Below are positions 1-5,276 of a stretch of 5,276 bases of DNA, in pieces. Made by a program: the position numbers and the translations under genes. The notes beneath the pieces are model-generated. The model did not search any database. It saw nothing but the letters and a program-made list of their open reading frames with translations, and was not told the origin of the DNA. The stretch covers positions 1 through 5,276 of the forward strand of contig NZ_PEGG01000191.1 in the NCBI RefSeq assembly GCF_002737765.1, read 5' to 3'. The stretch is from Caulobacter sp. B11 (GTDB taxonomy: Bacteria > Pseudomonadota > Alphaproteobacteria > Caulobacterales > Caulobacteraceae). How positions within the stretch are numbered: position 1 is the stretch's first letter; the number at the start of each line of letters is the position of its first letter.

Positions 1-325
1 CTCGAGGCGGTCGAGGCCCTGGACCCGTCGGACCCCCGGGGCGCCTTCCTGGCCCGGGTGGCCGACAACGCCCGCGCCACTCTCGACCGCGAGGCGGCCC
101 TGGGCGAGGCGGCCGAGGCGGCGGCGATCGCCCGGCTGGAGCGGTTACTCGGCCAGTCCGGCGATTTTTCGACCCTGAACGCGGCGCTCTGGCAATCGCT
201 TGAGGGACGGCCGGATGGCGCCGCTCGACCCAGGCCTGCTGGCCCATCTGCGGGCCAGCCTGATCGATCAGATCGCCATCGACCAGCCGACCTATTCGGG
301 ACTGGCGGCCTTGGGCGCGCCATAG
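1..325 (+). pseudogene. DUF6285-family protein, 3' part, apparently frameshifted
   Basis: The start lies outside the window. Frame 1 from base 1 gives an alanine/leucine-rich helical protein (ARVADNARATLDRE, then AAIARLERLLGQSGDFSTLN, ALWQSL). After about position 200 the family-like sequence continues in frame 2 (LRDGRMAPLDPGLLAHLRAS, then IDQIAIDQPTYSGLAAL) and stops at TAG 323-325. The two pieces join smoothly if one T of the TT at 200-201 is removed, giving ALWQSL-RDGRMAP. The pattern (helix with ARVA.NA, LLG..GD...LN, LLAHLRA...DQ.AIDQP.YSG) is what I recall for DUF6285, a small protein of about 110-130 residues. Its molecular function is unknown; its genes usually neighbour phosphotransferase-family and acyl-CoA dehydrogenase genes. 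Without correction, frame 1 runs on to a stop at 424-426, deep inside the opposing gene, with sequence unlike the family. The last 34 bases overlap the 3' end of the converging DUF3089 gene. The family call is fairly sure. Whether the frameshift is a true mutation or a read error cannot be told here. Confidence 0.68.
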
Positions 326-1446
326 GCCGGACGGCCCAGCAGGGTCGAGACCCGGGTGCGGGCGTCGGCCTCGATGTCGGCGAAGAACAGGTTATAGCCG
401 GGAACCTTGCGCCGATCGGTCCATGAGCCTGTCGGCCGCAGCGAGGTGGATTTCGAGCGCCCCGTATGCAGCAGGCCGCCGTCGCACTGGGCCCAGACCT
501 GGCGCTTGAGGAAGGCCGGACGCGACCCCCATTCCAGCCCCGTGGCGTTGGCGGCCCCGAGATTGAGCCGGGCCGGGACGCGCTCGGTCCCCAGGCCGCC
601 GGTCAGGGGATTGACGCACAGGGGCGCGCGGCCCTGGAGTTCGACCAGCTGTTCGGCCTCGTCCCAGACCAGGGAGCGATTGATCAGCTCCTGGGCCTTG
701 GGAAAATCGCCGTCCTGCAGCGAGGCGTAGGCGACCACGCAGCCGGCCTGGTCGCGCCGCTCGCAGGCCGGGACCAGGGCCCCGGGGCCGTAATCGGCGG
801 CGGGAACCACCGTCTCGATCAGATAGACGCCGGCCAGCCGGGCCAGCAGCTCTGGATGGGTCGCCACCTCCTCGGTCACCAGCCGGGACAGCAGGGTTCC
901 GCCCTGCTCGACCCCGACCAGCACCAGAGGCCGGTCCTGGCTGTAGCGGCTGACATAGAGCCGGAACGCATCGCGGACGTCGCCATAGGCGAAGCGGCGG
1001 GCGTCGCGGGCGTCGTCGCGCAGGGTCAGGAAGGTGTAGAGGCTGGCCTGGCGATAGCGCGGCGCGAAGATCCGGCCGACCCGGGCGAAGGGCCCCGCAT
1101 AGTTGGGCAGCATGACCCGCGACAGATCCCGGGCGGCGCGGACCTGGTCGATCGGCGCATTCCAGTCCCGCCCGCCGTCAAAGCTGGTGGGATGAACGAA
1201 GAAGACGTCCACCGGTCGATCGGCGGGCGGACGGGCGGCGGGGTCGCGCGGCAGCAGGGCCCAGGCCTCGTCCCGGCCATAGTCCGGCGCGGCCGGCGGA
1301 CGATAGGCCTGGAACGGGATCTTCGGATCCAGGGTGGTGCGCAGGATGTCGTAGCGCCAATAGAAACAGGCCGCCGCCAGGAGCGCCGCCAGCAGCAGCG
1401 CGCCTACGAAAATCCAGCGCTTGAAGCCCTTGAAGCGTTCGCCCAT
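292..1446 (-). CDS. Membrane-anchored DUF3089 alpha/beta-hydrolase-like protein, probable pseudoenzyme
   Basis: 384 residues. An N-terminal basic stretch (MGERFKGFKR) is followed by one hydrophobic helix at about 11-30, so the protein is probably an inner-membrane anchor with a periplasmic domain. DUF3089 landmarks appear in order: VDVFFVHPTS (79-88), AGPFARVGRIFAPRYRQA (117-134), a nucleophile-elbow position LVLVGVEQGG (174-183), a Cys pair (C228, C236) and CVNPLTG (277-283). The family belongs to the alpha/beta-hydrolase fold and normally reads G-H-S-Q-G at the elbow. Here it is G-V-E-Q-G, so Glu180 replaces the Ser. Near the C-terminus the usual His before the (Y/D)Y.LF motif also seems absent (RRKVPGYNLFF, 345-355). 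Hydrolase activity is therefore doubtful; a binding or structural role is possible. The ATG at 1446 follows a purine-rich AGGCAAGG, is 32 bp downstream of the thiolase stop, and places the membrane helix correctly. The gene is likely co-transcribed with the thiolase. Substrate unknown. Confidence 0.85.
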   Translation of the reverse strand: MGERFKGFKRWIFVGALLLAALLAAACFYWRYDILRTTLDPKIPFQAYRPPAAPDYGRDEAWALLPRDPAARPPADRPVDVFFVHPTSFDGGRDWNAPIDQVRAARDLSRVMLPNYAGPFARVGRIFAPRYRQASLYTFLTLRDDARDARRFAYGDVRDAFRLYVSRYSQDRPLVLVGVEQGGTLLSRLVTEEVATHPELLARLAGVYLIETVVPAADYGPGALVPACERRDQAGCVVAYASLQDGDFPKAQELINRSLVWDEAEQLVELQGRAPLCVNPLTGGLGTERVPARLNLGAANATGLEWGSRPAFLKRQVWAQCDGGLLHTGRSKSTSLRPTGSWTDRRKVPGYNLFFADIEADARTRVSTLLGRPAYGAPKAASPE

Positions 1447-1478
1447 GCGCCTTGCCTACACCAAGGCGCGGATGCGGA

Positions 1479-2681
1479 CTACGCCCCTTCCTGACCGATG
1501 ATCGCCACCGAACAGACATTGCTGGCCGGTCCGCCGCCCAGATTGTGGGTCATGCCGAACACCGGATCGCTGAGCTGGCGCTCGCCGGCCCGGCCCTGCA
1601 GCTGGAGGTACATCTCGTACAGCATCCGCAGGCCCGAGGCGCCGATGGGGTGGCCGAAGCACTTGAGGCCGCCGTCGATCTGGCAGGGCACGCCGCCGTC
1701 GGCGTCATAGAAGCCATTGAGCACGTCGCGCCAGCCCTGGCCTTCCGGCGAGATGAACAGGTCTTCCATGGTCACCAGCTCGGTGATCGAGAAGCAGTCA
1801 TGCACCTCCATCATCGAGATCTGCTCGCGCGGCCGCTCGATTCCGGCCTCGCGATAGGCCTTGCCGGCGGCGATGCGGGCGGTGTGGAAGTGGCTGCCGT
1901 CCCAGCCGTTGTACTGGCTCTCATAGCCGTTGGAGACCGACAGCTGGATGGCCTTGACCAGGGTCAGGTTGCGCTTGCCCATGGCCCGGGCGATCTCCGG
2001 GGTGGTGACGATGGCGCAGGCCGCGCCGTCCGACACGCCGCAGCAGTCGAACAGGCCCAGCGGCTCGGCGATCATCGGCGCGTTGAGCACCTGCTCCTCG
2101 GTGACCGCCTTTTGCAGGTGGGCCTTCTTGTTCTTGGTCCCGTTGGCGTGGCTCTTGACCGACACGTGAGCGATGGCGCGCTTGAGGTCGTCCTTGGAGA
2201 CGCCGTGTTTGGCGCGATAGGCGCTGGCCAGCTGGGCGAAGTTGCCGGGGGCCGAGCCGTTGGGCATGACCTGCGGCGTCAGGGTCCCTGGATTGGCGAC
2301 CGGCAGGCCGCCATAGCCGGTGTCCTTGAGCTTCTCGACGCCCAGGGCGATGGCGATGTCGGCCGCGCCAGAGGCCACGGCATAGACCGCGCCGCGGAAG
2401 GCTTCGGAGCCCGAGGCGCAGAAGTTCTCCACCCGGGTCACGGCGATATTGGGCAGGCGCAGGGCGGTCGACATCGGCGTGCCGCCCTTGCCGGTGCCCA
2501 TCTCGTCAACATGGGTCGAGAACCAGGCCGCGTCCAACTGGCTGGCCTCGATGCCGGCGTCGGCCATGGCCTCGATATAGGCCTCGACCATCAGGTCGTC
2601 GGGACCGGCGTCCCAACGCTCGCCGAACTTGCTGCAGCCCATCCCGAGGATGGCGACCTTGTCGCGAATGCCCTTGGCCAT
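1479..2681 (-). CDS. SCP2-type thiolase (acetyl-CoA acetyltransferase family)
   Basis: 400 residues, the full length expected for a bacterial lipid-transfer/SCP2-type thiolase; cytoplasmic. The family makes or breaks the C-C bond of a 3-ketoacyl-CoA using CoA. Visible active-site elements: the nucleophile cysteine C88 in VENFCASGSEAF (84-95); the HDCFS motif at 294-298, which replaces the NEAF motif of classical thiolases and whose Cys296 is thought to act as acid/base in SCP2 thiolases; GGLKCFGHPIGASG (337-350) with His344; and a C-terminal THNLGGGPAS (378-387). All catalytic residues are present, so the enzyme should be active. The start is supported by AGGGAG at 2690-2695 on the minus strand, eight bases before ATG, and by the standard family N-terminus (KVAILGMGCSKFGERW). 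The DUF3089 gene follows after 32 bp. The HMG-CoA-synthase-like/DUF35 gene lies upstream in the same direction but beyond vapBC. It could degrade fatty acyl, steroid side-chain or other acyl-CoAs, or act in synthesis; the substrate cannot be read from the sequence. Confidence 0.93.
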   Translation of the reverse strand: MAKGIRDKVAILGMGCSKFGERWDAGPDDLMVEAYIEAMADAGIEASQLDAAWFSTHVDEMGTGKGGTPMSTALRLPNIAVTRVENFCASGSEAFRGAVYAVASGAADIAIALGVEKLKDTGYGGLPVANPGTLTPQVMPNGSAPGNFAQLASAYRAKHGVSKDDLKRAIAHVSVKSHANGTKNKKAHLQKAVTEEQVLNAPMIAEPLGLFDCCGVSDGAACAIVTTPEIARAMGKRNLTLVKAIQLSVSNGYESQYNGWDGSHFHTARIAAGKAYREAGIERPREQISMMEVHDCFSITELVTMEDLFISPEGQGWRDVLNGFYDADGGVPCQIDGGLKCFGHPIGASGLRMLYEMYLQLQGRAGERQLSDPVFGMTHNLGGGPASNVCSVAIIGQEGA

Positions 2682-2705
2682 GGTGAGTGCTCCCTAGGTT
2701 TCGGT

Positions 2706-2745
2706 CGGCTTTAAGGCCGTATTGATTGGGTGTATATTTAGCGCC
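2706..2745 (+). promoter_or_regulatory. Putative vapBC promoter and VapB operator
   Basis: The 64 bp between the divergent thiolase and vapB starts contain the most AT-rich stretch in this part of the window. TATATT at 2733-2738 is a good -10 element for vapB. The best -35 at 17 bp spacing (TTTAAG, 2710-2715) is weak. A 14-base imperfect palindrome, CGGCTTTAAGGCCG at 2706-2719 (one mismatched pair), covers the -35 zone and could be where VapB or VapBC binds for autorepression, as is usual for such modules. The spacing from TATATT puts the transcription start at or next to the vapB ATG. The same region must also carry any thiolase promoter on the other strand, so VapBC binding could affect both. 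Inferred from sequence only. Confidence 0.45.
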
Positions 2746-3000
2746 ATGACGCGGATCATCCTGACCGACGAAGCCGATCGAATGGCGCGGCAATTGGCCG
2801 AGCGGACGGGGCTGAGCTTGACCGACGCCATAGCGCGAGCCCTGCGCACCGAGCTCGACCGCACCCCGGACGACGCCGATGATCGCGCTGCGCGAATCGC
2901 GCGCATTCGAGAGATCCAGAAGCGCGTGGCGGCCGCGCCGATCCTCGAAGCCGGCTCTGACGAGGAGCTCGTGTACGACGCGGATGGTCTGCCGAGGTGA
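2746..3000 (+). CDS. vapB: VapB-family antitoxin
   Basis: 84 residues. The N-terminus MTRIILTDEADRMARQLAER followed by TGLSLTDAIARALRTEL fits the short strand plus two helices of the DNA-binding domain in Rv0623/PSK-type VapB antitoxins. A charged linker and helix (about 40-62) and a C-terminal tail ending VYDADGLPR follow; in this family the tail wraps around the toxin active site. It should neutralise the VapC encoded next and autoregulate the operon. I chose ATG 2746. An in-frame TTG at 2722 would put the likely -10 box inside the gene and add eight non-family residues. No Shine-Dalgarno sequence precedes 2746, and the -10 spacing suggests a leaderless message. Its stop (TGA 2998-3000) overlaps the vapC GTG start. 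Confidence 0.88.
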   Translation: MTRIILTDEADRMARQLAERTGLSLTDAIARALRTELDRTPDDADDRAARIARIREIQKRVAAAPILEAGSDEELVYDADGLPR

Positions 3001-3380
3001 TCGTTGTCGATACCTCGGCGCTGATCGCGATCTTTCGGGGCGAGCCGGAAGCCGAGAGCTTTCTCCAGCTGATCTTCAGTACGCCCGCCATAATTTCTGC
3101 GCCAAGCCGACTCGAAGCCTTTGTTGTGGTCACGCGACGATACGGCGACGGCAAGGCCGCCGAACTCGGTAACCTGATCGCCGATCTGCAACTGACCACG
3201 GTCGCTTTCGACGAAACACTCGCCGGGCTGGCCGAAGTAGCCTTCAAAACCTATCGCCGTGGCCGCCACGGCCTGAACTACGGCGACTGCTTCAGCTACG
3301 CCCTGGCCAAGTCCCGCGACCTGCCGCTGCTGTTCAAGGGTGAGGACTTCGCCGCCACCGATGTGAAGCGGGCCGTCTGA
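2997..3380 (+). CDS. vapC: VapC-family PIN-domain ribonuclease toxin
   Basis: 127 residues, normal for VapC. PIN-domain acidic residues are all in place: Asp5 in IVVDTSALIAI, Glu40 in SRLEAF, Asp97 in LNYGDCFSYALAK and Asp117 in FKGEDFAATDV. Together they bind the metal ions used to cut RNA (in studied VapCs, often tRNA or rRNA). The toxin is expected to be active and to halt translation when VapB is degraded. The start is GTG at 2997, overlapping the vapB stop as GTGA, which implies translational coupling. An ATG start is not available near the conserved N-terminus. GC content by hand count over 3001-3300 is 182/300, about 61 percent, lower than sampled flanking gene stretches (88/120, about 73 percent), which fits acquisition by transfer. 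It ends only 7 bp from the end of the converging DUF35 gene, leaving no room for a separate terminator. Confidence 0.93.
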   Translation: MIVVDTSALIAIFRGEPEAESFLQLIFSTPAIISAPSRLEAFVVVTRRYGDGKAAELGNLIADLQLTTVAFDETLAGLAEVAFKTYRRGRHGLNYGDCFSYALAKSRDLPLLFKGEDFAATDVKRAV

Positions 3381-3387
3381 CACGCCC

Positions 3388-4875
3388 CTACTCCGCCGCC
3401 ACGGCGGCCTGGGCCGCGATCGCTGAACGATCCGGCGTCGCTTTCCAGAAATAGCGGGTGAAGCCGCGCTTATCGTCGACGTCCTTGACCCGGAAGACCA
3501 TCTTGACCGGCAGGCCGGTGTCGACGTCGCCCGGCTCGACATCGGTGATGTCCAGCATGATCCGGCCGCCGCCCTCGAAAACGATCATGCCGTAGTGGTT
3601 GGGCGGGGCCATCGAGAAGGTCAGGTAGTCGGCCGAATAGCTCAGCACCGAGGCCTTGCGCTCGGCGAAGCGGTAGGGCTCCTGGGTGTCGACGGCCGGA
3701 TTGTTCGGGGCCACCGAGATGCGGGTGCGGGGGAACTGCACCACGCCGGTCTCGCGGCACCGCCCGCCCACCAGGCCCAGGATCATGTCCTGGTTGCGAT
3801 AGAGGGTGGTCAGGGCGGTCTTGTTGTCCTTCTCGGCCCGCATCCCCTTTTCCCACTCGATCAGGCCGTTGAAGGTGAGGAACTTCAGGTAGTTGGTCTC
3901 TTCCTTGCGTTCGGCCAGGGCCCCGACCACGCCGCGGGCCGGACGGGCCGCGTCGATGGCGTCGGTGACCCTGAACAGCAGGGCCTCGGCCCCCTGACCG
4001 AACTGGGCGACCAGGATCACCTCGCCGGGCTTGGCCTCGTCAAGGGCATGGGCCAGCATCAGCGGGCCGTGGGCGCTGCCGGCCTCGCCCAGCCGCGAGG
4101 CGAGGTTGTCGCGCACCGCCTCGGGGGCGATCCCCAGGGTCTTGGCCAGGCTGGCGGCCATGCCGGCGAAGGTCGAGGGGAAGCAGAAATGCTTGACGTC
4201 GGCGGCGGTCAGGCCGGCGTCGGCGAGGGCCTGGCGAATGGCCGGCGGGACCAGCTTGACGATGCCCTCGTCACGGATCCAGCGCTCTTCCCACTGGTAG
4301 TCGAAATCACTGTCGGCGCCGCGGAAATGGTCGACGAAGTCGTCGGTGACCGTGCCGCGCCCGAGGAACTCGGCCGCGCCGGGGCCCTCGGCGATCACGA
4401 AGGCGGCGGCGGCGTCGCCGAAGTCCATTTCCTGGGTCGAGGCGGCGCGGGTGCGGCGGTGCTCGCCCGCCGTGACCAGGGCTTGGCGGGCCGATCCGCC
4501 CTTCACGGCGGCCAGGGCCTGGGCCAGGGCCCCCAGCCCGCAGCGCTGCGAGCCGGTGACATCGGCCGAACTGATGGCCTTTTCCAGGGTCAGGGCGCCG
4601 GCCACGATGCCGGCGTTGAGCCGGTCGACGAAGGGCGCCGTGGTCGAGGCGAAATAGAGGGCGTCGATGTGAGAGCGGTCATCCGCCGGCCCCAGGGCGT
4701 CGCGGGCGGCCTCGACCGCCATGGTCAGGGCGTCCTCGTCCCAGTTGGCCATCGAGCGTTCGCCCTTGGCCTTGCCCATCAGATTGGGCGCGACCCAGGC
4801 ATTGGCCACGGCCACCGCCTTGCGGCTGAGACGAAGGCGCGGCGCGTAGGCGCCCCAGGCAGCGATGCCGACCAT
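3388..4875 (-). CDS. KAS III/HMG-CoA-synthase-like protein fused to a C-terminal DUF35 OB-fold domain
   Basis: 495 residues in two parts. Residues 1 to about 305 have the thiolase-superfamily fold of KAS III/HMG-CoA synthase: ASTTAPFVDRLNAGIVAGAL (76-95), the nucleophile region SADVTGSQRCGLGAL (103-117), DFGDAAAAFVIAEG (151-164), HFCFPST (229-235), GSAHGPLML (266-274) and FGQGAEALLF (292-301). Residues about 327-482 match DUF35: an amphipathic helix (YLKFLTFNGLIEWEKG), a zinc-ribbon remnant (GGRCRETGVVQFP, 370-382), then an OB-fold with PPNHYGMIVFEGGGRI and PVKMVFRVKDVD. DUF35 domains dock on thiolase-like enzymes and help bind or channel acyl-CoA. The HMG-CoA synthase catalytic Glu (TES motif) reads STT here, and the nucleophile position looks like Gln110 with Cys112 two residues on, so true HMG-CoA synthase activity is uncertain. 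The start is backed by AGGGAG six bases before ATG 4875. The SCP2 thiolase at 1479-2681 is its likely partner. Such genes are often annotated as hydroxymethylglutaryl-CoA synthase or OB-fold protein. Confidence 0.87.
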   Translation of the reverse strand: MVGIAAWGAYAPRLRLSRKAVAVANAWVAPNLMGKAKGERSMANWDEDALTMAVEAARDALGPADDRSHIDALYFASTTAPFVDRLNAGIVAGALTLEKAISSADVTGSQRCGLGALAQALAAVKGGSARQALVTAGEHRRTRAASTQEMDFGDAAAAFVIAEGPGAAEFLGRGTVTDDFVDHFRGADSDFDYQWEERWIRDEGIVKLVPPAIRQALADAGLTAADVKHFCFPSTFAGMAASLAKTLGIAPEAVRDNLASRLGEAGSAHGPLMLAHALDEAKPGEVILVAQFGQGAEALLFRVTDAIDAARPARGVVGALAERKEETNYLKFLTFNGLIEWEKGMRAEKDNKTALTTLYRNQDMILGLVGGRCRETGVVQFPRTRISVAPNNPAVDTQEPYRFAERKASVLSYSADYLTFSMAPPNHYGMIVFEGGGRIMLDITDVEPGDVDTGLPVKMVFRVKDVDDKRGFTRYFWKATPDRSAIAAQAAVAAE

Positions 4876-4921
4876 ATTCCACTCCCTGACTGACGCCCGT
4901 TCCGGCGACTGATCAGCGGTT

Positions 4922-4949
4922 AGATTACGCTCGCGGAAGGCGTCGGCAA
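4922..4949 (-). promoter_or_regulatory. Candidate sigma-70-type promoter for the DUF35-fusion gene
   Basis: On the minus strand TTGCCG (4944-4949) and TAATCT (4922-4927) are separated by 16 bp, close to the housekeeping -35/-10 arrangement. The predicted start near 4915 would give a leader of about 40 bases before the AGGGAG ribosome site and ATG at 4875. The 144 bp between the hldD stop and this gene hold no other gene. The match is by eye only. Confidence 0.4.
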
Positions 4950-5019
4950 GTATGACGTGGCGTTAGGCCGACCGCTTTTCCGGCGAGCGGACTCGAGACG
5001 GGGTTCGCGCCGCGCCGCG

Positions 5020-5276
5020 TCAGCGATAGGGATCGTCGGTGTTCAGATAGCCCGCCACATAGTCTTCGACCCCGTCTTCCAGGCTGGTCATCGGGGCGTT
5101 GTAGCCGGCGGCCCGCAGGCGATCCATGCGGGCCTGGGTGAAGTATTGGTACTTGCCGCGCAGCACCTCGGGCATGTCGATATAGGCGATCTCGGGTGTT
5201 CGCGGCCGATGGCCGGAAGGTCGCCTCGGCAGGTCCTTGAACGATCGCGCCTGGCCCGAGCCGAGGTTGTAGACGC
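5020..5276 (-). CDS. hldD: ADP-L-glycero-D-manno-heptose 6-epimerase, C-terminal part
   Basis: The last 84 residues of the protein; the N-terminal Rossmann domain and start lie beyond the right edge. HldD converts ADP-D-glycero- to ADP-L-glycero-beta-D-manno-heptose, the precursor of the inner-core heptose of lipopolysaccharide, in the cytoplasm. Recognised blocks: VYNLGSGQARSFKDL, then EIAYIDMPEVLRGKYQYFTQ, ARMDRLRAAGYNAPMTSLED and the closing GVEDYVAGYLNTDDPYR, all in the order and style of alphaproteobacterial HldD. Between KDL and PEIAY the reading is PRRPSGHRPRT, which does not look like the family. The other frames of the same DNA spell the expected helix (AEATFR, then AIGRE), as if three single bases were missing so that the frame is restored. 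The stop is TGA at 5022-5020. It is unrelated in function to the acyl-CoA genes, and a 144 bp gap with its own candidate promoter separates it from the DUF35-fusion gene. Confidence 0.88.
   Translation of the reverse strand, partial: VYNLGSGQARSFKDLPRRPSGHRPRTPEIAYIDMPEVLRGKYQYFTQARMDRLRAAGYNAPMTSLEDGVEDYVAGYLNTDDPYR

Noticed and set aside
466..1494. 342-codon + strand open frame antisense to the DUF3089 gene
   Set aside because: Low-complexity G/A/R/Q-rich translation with no family features; it mirrors a well-supported minus-strand gene, as is common in GC-rich DNA.
1452..2714. 420-codon + strand open frame antisense to the thiolase
   Set aside because: H/G/A-rich shadow translation; the opposite strand encodes an intact thiolase with all catalytic motifs.
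3395..3408. GCCGCC-AC-GGCGGC inverted repeat at the vapC/DUF35-gene junction as a bidirectional terminator
   Set aside because: It lies within the alanine-rich C-terminal codons of the DUF35-fusion gene, the loop is too short for the full stem, and no T-run follows on either strand.
2694..3542. 282-codon minus-strand open frame across vapBC
   Set aside because: Ser/Arg-rich shadow; both VapB and VapC on the plus strand are recognisable families with coupled starts.
3595..4893. 432-codon + strand open frame antisense to the DUF35-fusion gene
   Set aside because: G/H/E-rich shadow translation with no recognisable domain; the minus-strand gene has clear motifs and a good ribosome site.
4972..4990. 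CCGCT...AGCGG hairpin downstream of hldD as a terminator
   Set aside because: Only a 5 bp stem with a 9-base loop and no U-tract after it on the minus strand; too weak to call.

Overview
The window comes from a GC-rich bacterial chromosome. A lipopolysaccharide heptose gene (hldD) implies a Gram-negative host. The protein families and sequence style suggest an alphaproteobacterium, most likely Caulobacterales (Caulobacter/Phenylobacterium-like); this placement is inferred from recognition, not from a search.

Layout, left to right: (1) positions 1-325, + strand: the 3' part of a DUF6285-family gene, apparently broken by a one-base frameshift near 200. Its tail overlaps the tail of the next gene. 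(2) 292-1446, - strand: a membrane-anchored DUF3089 alpha/beta-hydrolase-like protein whose usual nucleophile serine is replaced by glutamate. (3) 1479-2681, - strand: an SCP2-type thiolase, 32 bp upstream of the DUF3089 gene and probably co-transcribed with it. (4) 2746-3380, + strand: a compact vapBC toxin-antitoxin pair with its own AT-rich promoter, antisense to everything around it. (5) 3388-4875, - strand: a two-domain protein, a KAS III/HMG-CoA-synthase-like half fused to a DUF35 OB-fold half, with a candidate promoter at 4922-4949. (6) 5020-5276, - strand: the C-terminal end of hldD, running off the window.

The central theme is acyl-CoA metabolism. A SCP2-type thiolase beside an HMG-CoA-synthase-like/DUF35 protein recalls the archaeal thiolase-DUF35-HMG-CoA synthase channelling complex and the actinobacterial steroid Ltp-DUF35 aldolases. 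DUF6285 genes also usually sit with acyl-CoA dehydrogenase and phosphotransferase-family genes. Here the thiolase and its presumed partner are split by vapBC on the opposite strand, which looks like a later insertion. The reaction and substrate cannot be told from sequence alone.

Two places (about 200 and 5194-5230) look like small indels relative to the expected protein families. They may be real mutations or base-calling errors, so the sequence should be treated with some caution there. No RNA genes, CRISPR arrays, insertion sequences or origins were seen.
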